A stretch of 64,000 bases of DNA from Tuwongella immobilis (GTDB taxonomy: Bacteria > Planctomycetota > Planctomycetia > Gemmatales > Gemmataceae): contig NZ_LR593887.1 in assembly GCF_901538355.1 (NCBI RefSeq), positions 3,758,920 to 3,822,919 on the forward strand, read 5' to 3'. Position numbers and translations under genes: made by a program. The notes beneath the pieces were generated by a model. That model was not told the origin of the DNA. It saw only the letters and a program-made list of their open reading frames with translations, and did no database searches. Shown piece by piece: positions 1 through 8,096 of this stretch. Position 1 is the first letter of the stretch, and each line of letters begins with the position of its first letter.

Positions 1-269
1 TGCTGCAGCTGCGCCAAGGCATCCTGATAGCGCGCGAGTCGTTCCGTCTGTCGGATCGGCCCCACATCCCAATCCAGGCCCAACCATTCCAGATCGACCG
101 CAAGTGATGTCACCGATTCGGGTTTCACGCGCGGAGAATCGATATCCTCGATTCGTAGAATGATCGTCGAATTCTGAGTCCGCGCGGCCAGCCAAGTGAT
201 CAGAAACGTTCGCGCGTTGCCCAGATGTTGCGCCCCCGTCGGCGAGGGGGCCAAGCGGGTGACGGTCAT
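1..269 (-). CDS. gluQ: Glutamyl-Q tRNA(Asp) synthetase (5' part only)
   Basis: The N-terminal 89 or so residues of a class I Glu-type aminoacyl-tRNA synthetase are visible and the gene runs off the left edge. The start MTVTRLAPSPTGAQHLGNAR carries the class I HIGH signature as HLGN, followed by LRIEDID and a WLGLDWD segment. The short basic start and the RLAPSPTG...HLGNART pattern fit the GluQRS family, which glutamylates queuosine 34 of tRNA(Asp), better than full-length GluRS. The KMSKS part and the length, which would settle this, lie outside the window. The ATG overlaps the TGA of the upstream serine hydrolase gene (ATGA), so the two are translationally coupled. Confidence 0.78.
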   Translation of the reverse strand, partial: MTVTRLAPSPTGAQHLGNARTFLITWLAARTQNSTIILRIEDIDSPRVKPESVTSLAVDLEWLGLDWDVGPIRQTERLARYQDALAQLQ

Positions 270-1552
270 GGAGCCAGCCATTTGAGAAACTGATCGTCAT
301 TCGGCCATTGGGCATTCTTCAGCACCGCTCGTCCCAAAATGGGGTCGATGAGATCACCCAAAGCGTCCTGCTTGGCATTGACGCTGCCGTTGAGGAGAAC
401 CACCCAGACCCGGCCATCGTGCCAGCGGACCATCAGCGACGATGTGCCATCCAACCGCCCATTGTGCCAGATTGTGTTCGCGGTCGCTTCCTTGTTCGGA
501 CGCACCAGAAAGCCAAGCCCGTAATAGGTTACCGGCGATTTCGCCCCCTCTTTCGGAGCGATGCCGGTTGGTCGTTGCGTCAACTGATTAACGATCGACG
601 AATCCTTCAATACTCCCAATTTCGGATGATCGAACATCGAGATCACACGGGCCAAATCCGGGGCCGAGGCAATCCACCCGCCCACGGCATCCAGCGTCTC
701 TTGATTCCACGAACCATCCGGCGGCGCGCATTTTCCATCATCGAACAAACTCTGAAGCGATACTTCGGCTGGAAGGTAATACCGTGTCTCATCGGCGGGG
801 CGATCGGCAATTCGACTTCGGCCAATCTGCATCCGCGTAACTCCCAGCGGAGCAAGCACTTGCTGCTGGCAGTAGCGTTCGTAGGGCATCCCGCTGGCTT
901 GCTCGATCAGCCGTCCCAAAATGCTGTACCCAACATTGGAATACACATATTTCGTCCCCGGATCAAACGCCAGCGGTTTGCCCAAGGTGTAGCGCACAAT
1001 TTCCTGCGTGTTCGGCAGTCGCTCCAACTCCATCGCTTGGCGGATGCGGCGAGGGAGGAAGACGGGGTCGCCGGAGACGGCGCGATCCAGCCCCGCCGTA
1101 TGCTGCAACAATTGTCGAATCGTGATTTTCGGAATCCGCTCATCGAGCTTCGCATTGGACCGAAGATATGGCTGCAATTGCAGTTGTGGCAGCATTGGCT
1201 CGTCGAGTTTGAGTTTCCCCTGCTCTGCCAATTTCAAGACTGCGATGGCGGTGATTGGCTTGCTCACACTGGCGATTCGGAATCGCGTGTTGGGTTGGAC
1301 GAGCCGCTTGGTGTCACGATCGGCGAACCCGAAACCGCGTGCGTAAACCAGTTTGCCGTCTTTGGCAACCGCCACCGATGCACCCACCACGCCATGTTCG
1401 ATCATGAAATCGCGCATGGTGTCATCAAGGGACTGCGTCAGTGGATCGCTCGTTCCGGTCATCGGAATCGACGGCTTCGGCTCTTCGCCAATGGCCAGTC
1501 GCGTTTCCACCAGCAGCAGGGTCAGTGCCCCCAAAACAGCCCGGATCAGCAT
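266..1552 (-). CDS. Secreted serine hydrolase, beta-lactamase/class C family
   Basis: A 428-residue protein with a Sec signal peptide (about residues 1-22, MLIRAVLGALTLLLVETRLA) followed by a penicillin-binding/beta-lactamase class C fold. The SxxK nucleophile motif is in IASVSKPITAIAV (SVSK). The YxN motif is in KYVYSNVGYSILGRLIEQ. A C-terminal HNGRLDGTSS stretch occupies the place of the KTG/HxG box. Such planctomycete proteins are usually esterases or D-aminopeptidases rather than antibiotic-resistance enzymes; the substrate cannot be told from sequence. The start overlaps the end of the upstream unknown gene by 7 bases and its stop overlaps the GluQRS start, so it sits in the middle of a tightly packed operon. 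Confidence 0.88.
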   Translation of the reverse strand: MLIRAVLGALTLLLVETRLAIGEEPKPSIPMTGTSDPLTQSLDDTMRDFMIEHGVVGASVAVAKDGKLVYARGFGFADRDTKRLVQPNTRFRIASVSKPITAIAVLKLAEQGKLKLDEPMLPQLQLQPYLRSNAKLDERIPKITIRQLLQHTAGLDRAVSGDPVFLPRRIRQAMELERLPNTQEIVRYTLGKPLAFDPGTKYVYSNVGYSILGRLIEQASGMPYERYCQQQVLAPLGVTRMQIGRSRIADRPADETRYYLPAEVSLQSLFDDGKCAPPDGSWNQETLDAVGGWIASAPDLARVISMFDHPKLGVLKDSSIVNQLTQRPTGIAPKEGAKSPVTYYGLGFLVRPNKEATANTIWHNGRLDGTSSLMVRWHDGRVWVVLLNGSVNAKQDALGDLIDPILGRAVLKNAQWPNDDQFLKWLAP

Positions 1553-1908
1553 GCGTGATGCACCTCATGAAGGTAGCGAGTTTCCAATTCCACGATTCGG
1601 GCCAACTGATCCGAATCCAATGCGTCCGGGTTCACACCTTTCAGTTGGACCAGGATTGTCGCGTGGGCGTCATCCAAGCGAAGCCGGTAGCCGTTGAGCG
1701 GTGTGGTTTCCCAAGATTCGACCGAACATTCGACTGCTTCGCTTCCCGTGAGCGCGGCCACGGCGGACTCGAGCGATTCGGTCCATTCTCGAAGCAATTC
1801 CCAGGGACAATCGGCACGCAATTCCAATCGGGAGAATAGTTCGCGGCGTTGGACTTCCGCCCACGCAAATCGTTGGCACCAATCAGGTTCCATCGACAAA
1901 TTGGTCAT
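1546..1908 (-). CDS. Small protein of unknown function (120 aa)
   Basis: I do not recognise the family. The protein is acidic, soluble, without signal peptide or membrane segment, and begins MTNLSMEPDWCQRFAWAEVQ. It is mostly predicted helix with a central segment (residues about 55-90) that looks like beta strands. Reading-frame overlaps on both sides (26 bases with the permease gene upstream, 7 bases with the hydrolase gene downstream) and codon use like its neighbours support a real gene. A second ATG five codons in (MEPDW) is an alternative start. The operon gives no clear hint of role. Confidence 0.62.
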   Translation of the reverse strand: MTNLSMEPDWCQRFAWAEVQRRELFSRLELRADCPWELLREWTESLESAVAALTGSEAVECSVESWETTPLNGYRLRLDDAHATILVQLKGVNPDALDSDQLARIVELETRYLHEVHHAC

Positions 1909-3016
1909 CCAGCACCGATCCTTGCGTCAGAGGCTCGTCGGGGTTGGCCAGTAGAATGGCCAGAAACATCGTCTGAGGGATATTCGCCAGAATCGTCCGC
2001 ATGACAACCACCAACGGCACCGCCAAAATCATCCCGGGAATCCCCCACAGGCTTCCCCAAAATGCCAGCGAGAGAATCACCACCAATGGCGAAAGGTCTA
2101 ACCGCTTTCCGATCAACCAAGGCTCGACCACGATGCCGATGAATTGCTGCACTCCCGTGAGAATCAGGAGCAATGCCGCCGCATGCACCAAACTGCCAGT
2201 CTGCACCCAGTCGAGCAGCACCGGCAGCAGCACCGCGACGAAACTACCCAGGTATGGAATGAAATTGGCGACAAAGGTCAACACGCTCCAGAGAATCGTG
2301 AAATCGACATCGAAGATCCAAAGCGCCAGCCCGGTTAGGATCCCCGTCAACAGACTGACGAATGTTTTGACAGCGATGTAGCGAGCAATCGCCGAGTTGA
2401 TCGTCTTCACGATCGCAAGCACTTGCGAGGATCGCTGTCCGGTCAGTGCTCGAATGATTCGCTTCTCGAAGGTCGCCTGTTCCGCCAGCCAGAACATCAA
2501 GAAGACAAGAATCACGCCGAGCAACGACAGAATGCCGACCATGCTATCGAAGGTGGTCCCCAAAATTCGACCCACCATCTGATTGACGCGTTCCGGATCG
2601 CCAAAGAACGATTCCACACTTTTGCCGATGGCGTCGGGATTGGTTCCAGGCACGATTGTCGCCAACCACACCGCCTGAATCTGGAAGCGTTCCTCGTAGA
2701 TCGGCAAGCGTGTGCGAAAGTCGCGAACACTGCTCACCACCAGTTGCGTCACCATCAGAATGCTCAAGATGAGCACCAATGTCAGAATTCCATAGGCCCA
2801 GATGACCGGCACGCCACGTCGGGTTAACCACCGCCGCGCAGGGATGACGAGGTAGCCCAGGAAGACCGCGATAAACAGCGGTTGCAGAACGCTCGCAAAT
2901 TCGCGGAGCAAATAGACAATTAGCGAAAAAACAATCAGGCTATACGCCAGCATTTGGAGCCGTTGTCCAAAGTCCAGCACCGAAGAAGTCGAAGAATTTT
3001 CTGCCGATGCCGCCAT
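1883..3016 (-). CDS. AI-2E family transporter (UPF0118 permease)
   Basis: A polytopic inner-membrane protein with the usual AI-2E exporter layout. A hydrophobic N-terminal pair (LMLAYSLIVFSLIVYLLREF, then LFIAVFLGYLVIPARRWL) and a third helix (YGILTLVLILSILMVTQLVV) come first. A roughly 100-residue extracytoplasmic region follows, then a C-terminal cluster of five helices with the family signature VANFIPYLGSFVAVLLPVLL and a loop GIPGMILAVPLVVV. I chose the ATG at 3016 (377 aa, MAASAENS) because AGGA lies 9 bases upstream. An in-frame GTG at 3067 would add 17 residues but has no ribosome site. The substrate is not predictable; family members range from autoinducer-2 exporters to Na+/H+ antiporters. 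First gene of a four-gene overlapping unit. Confidence 0.86.
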   Translation of the reverse strand: MAASAENSSTSSVLDFGQRLQMLAYSLIVFSLIVYLLREFASVLQPLFIAVFLGYLVIPARRWLTRRGVPVIWAYGILTLVLILSILMVTQLVVSSVRDFRTRLPIYEERFQIQAVWLATIVPGTNPDAIGKSVESFFGDPERVNQMVGRILGTTFDSMVGILSLLGVILVFLMFWLAEQATFEKRIIRALTGQRSSQVLAIVKTINSAIARYIAVKTFVSLLTGILTGLALWIFDVDFTILWSVLTFVANFIPYLGSFVAVLLPVLLDWVQTGSLVHAAALLLILTGVQQFIGIVVEPWLIGKRLDLSPLVVILSLAFWGSLWGIPGMILAVPLVVVMRTILANIPQTMFLAILLANPDEPLTQGSVLDDQFVDGT

Positions 3017-3098
3017 TTCGTCCATTTCCTGGGTCAAGTCGCTCTTGAGTTCGAGGCGAATTGCCACTATGGTAATGCTTAGTAATGGTTTCGGGAAT

Positions 3099-3180
3099 GG
3101 CCAAGTGGCGGAATGGCAGACGCACTCGACTCAAAATCGAGCGCCCAAAAGGCGTGTGGGTTCGACTCCCACCTTGGCCA
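3099..3180 (+). tRNA. tRNA-Leu(CAA)
   Basis: An 82-base class II cloverleaf can be folded by hand. The acceptor stem is GGCCAAG paired with CUUGGCC, with discriminator A. The anticodon stem is CUCGA/UCGAG with loop CUCAAAA, so the anticodon is CAA, reading UUG. The long variable arm has the CGCC/GGCG stem typical of tRNA-Leu. The T arm is GUGGG/CCCAC with loop UUCGACU. The 3' CCA is not encoded. An intrinsic terminator follows within a few bases. Confidence 0.95.
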
Positions 3181-3185
3181 CTCAA

Positions 3186-3216
3186 ACACCCTGCGAGTTT
3201 CTCGCGGGGTGTTTTC
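3186..3216 (+). terminator. Terminator of tRNA-Leu
   Basis: Inverted repeat ACACCCTGCGAG/CTCGCGGGGTGT (12 pairs, one T-G wobble) with a 3-base loop, ending in GTTTT. It begins six bases after the tRNA 3' end, as expected for a monocistronic tRNA unit. Confidence 0.85.
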
Positions 3217-3262
3217 ATTTTCATCGGCATCCAACCAACGATGCACCTGTATCCAACAACAA

Positions 3263-3294
3263 CCCCCGCCGTGCGATGATTCACACGGCGGGGG
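3263..3294. terminator. Hairpin at the 3' end of the propeller/HEAT/cytochrome gene
   Basis: Perfect 11-base stem CCCCCGCCGTG/CACGGCGGGGG with a 10-base loop, 29 bases downstream of the minus-strand gene that stops at 3323. Neither side has a strong T run, so it may act as an mRNA 3'-end stabiliser as much as a terminator. Its ACCCCCG...CGGGGG form recurs elsewhere in the window. Confidence 0.6.
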
Positions 3295-3322
3295 CATTGC
3301 ATTTCAACGATCGTCTGATTAC

Positions 3323-6300
3323 TTACTTCCCGGTGACAATTGCCACTCGCGCGGGCGATCCCGGCGAATCGAGCAACTCCACCCGATACGGTGCCTGACG
3401 ATTCGAATCACTGCTCACCAGTGTAACCGTATGAACACCCACCGGCAGATCCACCGTGATGCGATCACTGACCGGAGTCGGCGTCGCTCCCACCCACAGG
3501 CGAAGTCCTTGCGGATTCGCAATCGCTAGCTCGAACTTTCCTGCAGTCGTCACATCAATTTGGAATCGGGCTAGCTTCAGGCGATTCAGACTCACCATCG
3601 GCAGTTCCCCGGAGACCATGCTGTACACCGCTTCGGTCGGCACTCCGCCGTTGGCCAGGAATTGCTCGAAGCTGCCGTCGCTTTTCGCCAGCAGTTTCTC
3701 CAACTCGGGCGATTCGGGGAATTGCTGCCACGATCGCACCAAGCGGGCCTTGGTCAAGGCATACGGGCCGAGTTTGCCCAATTCGGAGAGGAACCGCACC
3801 AGATCGACCAATTCCGCGCGAGTGAGCGTATCGACCAGCCCTTCCGGCATCAGCGATTTCCCATCCGCACGTTCTTCGATCAACTTAGTCGGGATGACTT
3901 GATCCTTGCCATCGGCCCCGCGAAGGATCAGTTCTCCGTTTGCTTCCCGAACCTTAATCCCCGTCACGACTTGGCCCGTTTCCAGACCAATCACATACGA
4001 GTTATACCCTTCCTTGATCGCCTTATTCGGCATCAGCAGCGATTCGACCAGATAATCGACCGGGGCACTCGCTCCAATGCTCGTCAGATCCGGTCCGACC
4101 TGCCCGCCTGCCCCACCAACTCCGTGGCACTTCAGGCATTGCTGTTCCGACTTGCGGAAAATCAACTCCCCACGGGCGGCATTCCCTTGCGATTGCACAT
4201 CGGCCAAGAATTGCTGCATTTCGCTGGGCGAAAGCGTCCGCGTCTTGGCATTCAGCGAACCGGACTTGCTGAATTCGGCAATCAACGCATCATCTGGACG
4301 ACCGGTGGCGCGAATCGCGCGAATCGCCAGTTTCGCCACATCCGGCGACACCGTCTTGCCTTCCAGAGCGGCTCGCAACTTTCCGGGTGCGGTTTTTCGG
4401 GTCGCAATCGCCGTAACCAGTTCGCTGATATCGAGTTTCGCCGTTGCGGGCTCTTGCAGGAAGGTCAACGCACTGGCCACGGCCGCCGCATCATCCACTT
4501 CCAAGTAGGCGATCAATGCTTGCTGACGAATCGCCGCATCCGCCGATTTCGCAAGGGTTTGCAGCGTTTCGAGCGTCGCCTTGCCACCGAGTGCGAGCAA
4601 GCCATCCAAAGCCGCCTGCCGAAGACTCGGCGAGGCCATCGCCGACGAAGCGATGCGCGCCAGCGGTTCCCGGGCCGCCTCGAGTTTCCAACGACCGGCC
4701 AAACGAACAGCCGCCACTCGGGTGGCATCGTTGTCGCTGGCTAGCAACTTGAGGACGGTCTCACGATCGCCGGTCGGCTCGACCTTCCGCACACGGGCCG
4801 CCTGTTCGAGCGCGGCCAAGAGCGGTGCTTGGCGTGCGGCTGGCGAGGCGAGCAGACGATCGTACACCAATCGCAACTCATTGGGGCCACCCAGGTTGGC
4901 GAGCATCCCCAGCACCGCAGCTTCGCTATCCGCCGACACTTTGCCCGCCTTCACCAACGCCACCAATGGCGGTACGACATCGTTTGACCCGGCGGCTTTC
5001 AGAGCGAACAGCAGATGCGACGAATTGCCGCCGAAGGTGATCTGCCCTTCGCGCAGTGCGGGCAGCCACTCATCGCGACGTTCCCATGCGGTTAACCACA
5101 GTGCATAGTCCAGGAAGCGATCGACCGGCTTATCCAACGCCAACATCGCCAGTTCGATTGCCCGAGGTTGCGGGATTCCGGCCAAAGCACGGACCGCTTC
5201 CAGACGGACGCGGGGGTGTTCATCGACAACGCGAGTCGCCAGCAGTTCCAACGCATTCGGCAGACGTTCGGACCATTGCGAGACGACCCGCGTGGCCGCT
5301 TCACGAATCCGCGGTTCGCCCGCTCGCAGCAATTGCTGCAACAGTTCCGGTTGGAGAATATCCAACGATTGATACATCCAAAGCGCTTCCAAGCGATGAT
5401 GCTCGACTTGCGCTCCCGTCGTCGGCAGCGCAGCCAGCCAGCGATCCAATTCCGGACGCACGGCATCCGCACCGCGTTCCTTCAGCACGCGCTTCGCTTG
5501 TTGGCGATTGTAGGCAATCGGCGATTTCAGTTGATCCAGCAATTCCGGCGTGCTCAACGCGGTGAAGTCGATCACCTTTTGCAGCGGCTTGCCCTTGTAG
5601 GTGATCCGCCAGATTCGACCGTGAGTCTTATCCCGACGCGGATCGCGGAAATCGACTTCGCCATGGTTGATAATCGGGTTGTACCAGTCGGCAATGTAAA
5701 TCGCCCCATCCGGTCCCACCTTGATATCCACGGGACGGAACGCCGGGTGATTCGACTTAATCAGTTCGACCTGTTCCCGCGAGGCGAACCCGGCCCCATC
5801 TTCCCGCAGCACGAATCGACAGACCCGATGTGCGCGAAAATCATTGGTCAGCAGGTTGCCTTGCCATTCATCCGGCATGTTGGCGCTGCTGATGGTTTCC
5901 AGGCCGCAATACTTCGGACTTCCCGGATTCAGCCCTTGCAGCGTTCGGGCCGCACCCACCGCCGTGACATAATAGGCACCCGGCAGCGCATAGTTGATCC
6001 CTTCGCCACCCGCGCCATCGGTCAGGAACGAAGTGCCGTAATGATCCCAGTGGTGGCCCCAACCATTGACCAACCCTCGCACGAACACCTCGATCCGACC
6101 CGTTTCAGGGCGATACATCCACACCCCGCCGCCGAGCAATCGACGTGGCCCGAAGGGAGTCTCCAGGTGCGAGTGAATGTAAATCGATTGATTGAAGTAG
6201 AGCTGACCGTCTTGTCCCCAACGGAACGTGTGAATGATGTGGTGCGTGTCTTCGGTGCCGAAGCCGGAGAGCATCACCTTGGTGCGATCGGCTTTCCCGT

Positions 6301-6736
6301 CGCCGTTGGTGTCGGCCATGTGCAGCAGTTCGGTCGAATTGGCAACATAGGCACCGCCGTCGCCCGGCTCCACGCCGGTCGGAATCAGCAGCCCATCGGC
6401 AAATACGGTCGTTTTGTCGGCTTTGCCATCGTGATTAGTATCCTCCAAAATGAGGATCTTATCCGTGGGCTGCTGTCCGGGCTTCACCTGCGGATAGACT
6501 TCGCTGGCGGCCACCCAGAGTCGCCCCTTGGGGTCGAAATTCATCTGAATCGGCTTGGCCAACATCGGGTCAGCGGCATAGAGGCTGACCTCGAATCCTT
6601 CCGGCACTTGGAACGTCTTGCGTTCGATTTCCGGATCGGGATCGGGGACGGTTGCATTTCGCTGGGCCGACGCCATCGGCACCAGCCACAACAATGAGAA
6701 GCCCACCAGAAGCGGGCGAAGGATAGCATAACGCAT
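3323..6736 (-). CDS. PVC-type membrane-bound dehydrogenase/HEAT-repeat/cytochrome c protein
   Basis: A secreted protein of 1137 residues with signal peptide MRYAILRPLLVGFSLLWL. Domain order: an N-terminal six-bladed propeller of the soluble glucose/sorbosone-dehydrogenase type (residues about 30-385; blades such as MNFDPKGRLWVAASE and DGAIYIADWYNP). HEAT-type helical repeats follow (about 390-820). Next is a class I cytochrome c with heme motif CLKCH at residue 867 and GPDLTSIG after it, then a short C-terminal beta domain. This architecture is abundant in planctomycetes and is thought to oxidise sugars or other polyols in the periplasm and pass electrons to the heme. The actual substrate is unknown. 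I chose the ATG at 6736; the upstream SGNH gene ends only 11 bases before it, so they form one transcript. Confidence 0.9.
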   Translation of the reverse strand: MRYAILRPLLVGFSLLWLVPMASAQRNATVPDPDPEIERKTFQVPEGFEVSLYAADPMLAKPIQMNFDPKGRLWVAASEVYPQVKPGQQPTDKILILEDTNHDGKADKTTVFADGLLIPTGVEPGDGGAYVANSTELLHMADTNGDGKADRTKVMLSGFGTEDTHHIIHTFRWGQDGQLYFNQSIYIHSHLETPFGPRRLLGGGVWMYRPETGRIEVFVRGLVNGWGHHWDHYGTSFLTDGAGGEGINYALPGAYYVTAVGAARTLQGLNPGSPKYCGLETISSANMPDEWQGNLLTNDFRAHRVCRFVLREDGAGFASREQVELIKSNHPAFRPVDIKVGPDGAIYIADWYNPIINHGEVDFRDPRRDKTHGRIWRITYKGKPLQKVIDFTALSTPELLDQLKSPIAYNRQQAKRVLKERGADAVRPELDRWLAALPTTGAQVEHHRLEALWMYQSLDILQPELLQQLLRAGEPRIREAATRVVSQWSERLPNALELLATRVVDEHPRVRLEAVRALAGIPQPRAIELAMLALDKPVDRFLDYALWLTAWERRDEWLPALREGQITFGGNSSHLLFALKAAGSNDVVPPLVALVKAGKVSADSEAAVLGMLANLGGPNELRLVYDRLLASPAARQAPLLAALEQAARVRKVEPTGDRETVLKLLASDNDATRVAAVRLAGRWKLEAAREPLARIASSAMASPSLRQAALDGLLALGGKATLETLQTLAKSADAAIRQQALIAYLEVDDAAAVASALTFLQEPATAKLDISELVTAIATRKTAPGKLRAALEGKTVSPDVAKLAIRAIRATGRPDDALIAEFSKSGSLNAKTRTLSPSEMQQFLADVQSQGNAARGELIFRKSEQQCLKCHGVGGAGGQVGPDLTSIGASAPVDYLVESLLMPNKAIKEGYNSYVIGLETGQVVTGIKVREANGELILRGADGKDQVIPTKLIEERADGKSLMPEGLVDTLTRAELVDLVRFLSELGKLGPYALTKARLVRSWQQFPESPELEKLLAKSDGSFEQFLANGGVPTEAVYSMVSGELPMVSLNRLKLARFQIDVTTAGKFELAIANPQGLRLWVGATPTPVSDRITVDLPVGVHTVTLVSSDSNRQAPYRVELLDSPGSPARVAIVTGK

Positions 6737-6747
6737 ATGTGACAATC

Positions 6748-7986
6748 TCAACGAGGGAGAGGAGCGGTCTGGGGTTCCATCACGAGGGTAACCGGCTTGG
6801 GGTGTCGCAATTCGGCGATTTGCTTTTCCGCCGCAGCGATCAGCGGATCAAATTGGGCGAGTTCCTTAAAATTTTGTCCCTGTTCATGCTTCCGGAATCC
6901 GTACAAGTACGTGTCGTTCTGCGGTCGCCACTTATTGAAGTAATGCTGATTCTTCAGCACGACTTGCTTGCGGACTTGTTCGGATTGCTCGAACATCGGT
7001 CCACGCGTGATGGTGACGCCCTTGGCGAGATCCGCAGCCGACACGGTCCCAAGATCCGCATTCCCGGCACGCAGTTGGAAGTTCCCTTCCCAACCGGTCG
7101 CGACGATCTTCCGCAACTCGTGGGGGGGATAGGCCGCATCTGGCAGCGTCGGCAGAAACGTCGGCAACGGCAACGTCGCATCGTGCAACTGGAGCGTGAC
7201 TTTCTTCCCGGCGGGTTCGGCAGTCGCGGTCACTCCCGACTGCTTCGCCACGGTGCCATCCGCATTCAGCGAAACCGACCACGGTTGATCCGACGCAAAC
7301 AGATCGGCGAACAGCGTTGCCGTGCGACGATACCCCGCCGCCGAGAGATGCAACCCGTTATCCGTGCGGTGGATGCGCTTCCATTCGGCGGGCATGGCAT
7401 CGATTCGCGGTTGAATGTCGATCGTCGGCAGGCCACGCTTCGCGGCAATGTCTCGAATCCGCTGACGATACACTTCCAAACGAGCGTTGGTGGCTTCGAC
7501 CGACGGTAGCGGTGCGGGCATCGACTCCGCCAACGGCGGGAGCATCAGCACCATGCGGGCTTTGGCGGGCGACAAATCGTTCAATAGTCGTTCGTATTGC
7601 TTCGCGAATCGTTCCAATCCCGAATTACCGGCATACGATTCGTTCAGCCCATAATTGAGGAGAATCACGGTCGGCTTTTCGGTGATCGTCTGTTCGACGA
7701 GTCGTTGATAGCCTTTTTCGGGGGGATCGAACCAGGCGCGGGCTTCGCCAAAGACGGTGTCACCCGACCAGCCCAAATTCCGAACGGTGAGATCGAGGTT
7801 GGGGTGTCGCAGCATCAGCGCGGTTTCCCAATACCCTTCGCGCTGTTCCCGTTCGATTAACGTCCCACCGACGAGGACGATGCGATCGCCACTGCGGAGG
7901 GAGACGGCAGGAGGCTCGGCGGCGATGCCAGGAGAGAATCGCCCGAATACCAGCCAGGCTGCCAAAAGGATTCCAAAACGCTTCAC
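6748..7986 (-). CDS. Secreted SGNH/GDSL-fold hydrolase with altered block I
   Basis: A protein of 412 residues. The GTG at 7986 is chosen because GGAGG stands seven bases upstream and it opens a clean signal peptide (VKRFGILLAAWLVFGRFSPG); a longer in-frame start at 8061 lacks a ribosome site. The SGNH fold is shown by block II (LGWSGDTVFG), block III (LLNYGLNESYAG) and block V (DNGLHLSAAGYRR, Asp and catalytic His). Block I reads IVLVGGTLIERE, so the GDS serine motif is GGT, a variant I associate with planctomycete carbohydrate-active SGNH proteins. An extra C-terminal domain of about 130 residues follows the hydrolase. It is transcribed just ahead of the propeller/cytochrome gene, which suggests a shared role in degrading complex carbon. 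Confidence 0.8.
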   Translation of the reverse strand: MKRFGILLAAWLVFGRFSPGIAAEPPAVSLRSGDRIVLVGGTLIEREQREGYWETALMLRHPNLDLTVRNLGWSGDTVFGEARAWFDPPEKGYQRLVEQTITEKPTVILLNYGLNESYAGNSGLERFAKQYERLLNDLSPAKARMVLMLPPLAESMPAPLPSVEATNARLEVYRQRIRDIAAKRGLPTIDIQPRIDAMPAEWKRIHRTDNGLHLSAAGYRRTATLFADLFASDQPWSVSLNADGTVAKQSGVTATAEPAGKKVTLQLHDATLPLPTFLPTLPDAAYPPHELRKIVATGWEGNFQLRAGNADLGTVSAADLAKGVTITRGPMFEQSEQVRKQVVLKNQHYFNKWRPQNDTYLYGFRKHEQGQNFKELAQFDPLIAAAEKQIAELRHPKPVTLVMEPQTAPLPR

Positions 7987-8096
7987 GATCAAGCCTCCGA
8001 GTCGAGGATCATCCGGCGAGAACGGTTCCAGGGTAACCGTTGAGTTTCGCCTGTCAATCACGCGACTCGGAGATTCTGGATTCCGCGGGGTGAGAA

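Noticed and set aside
266-1552. Antibiotic-resistance beta-lactamase
   Set aside because: Only the class C fold is supported; the operon context and missing typical KTG box argue for a general esterase or peptidase.
308-1558. Long plus-strand open frame opposite the serine hydrolase gene
   Set aside because: Runs antisense through a gene with clear SxxK and YxN motifs; its translation is Arg/His-rich without domain features, typical of a high-GC shadow frame.
5168-6697. 509-residue plus-strand frame opposite the propeller/HEAT gene
   Set aside because: Antisense shadow with low-complexity His/Arg/Gln composition.
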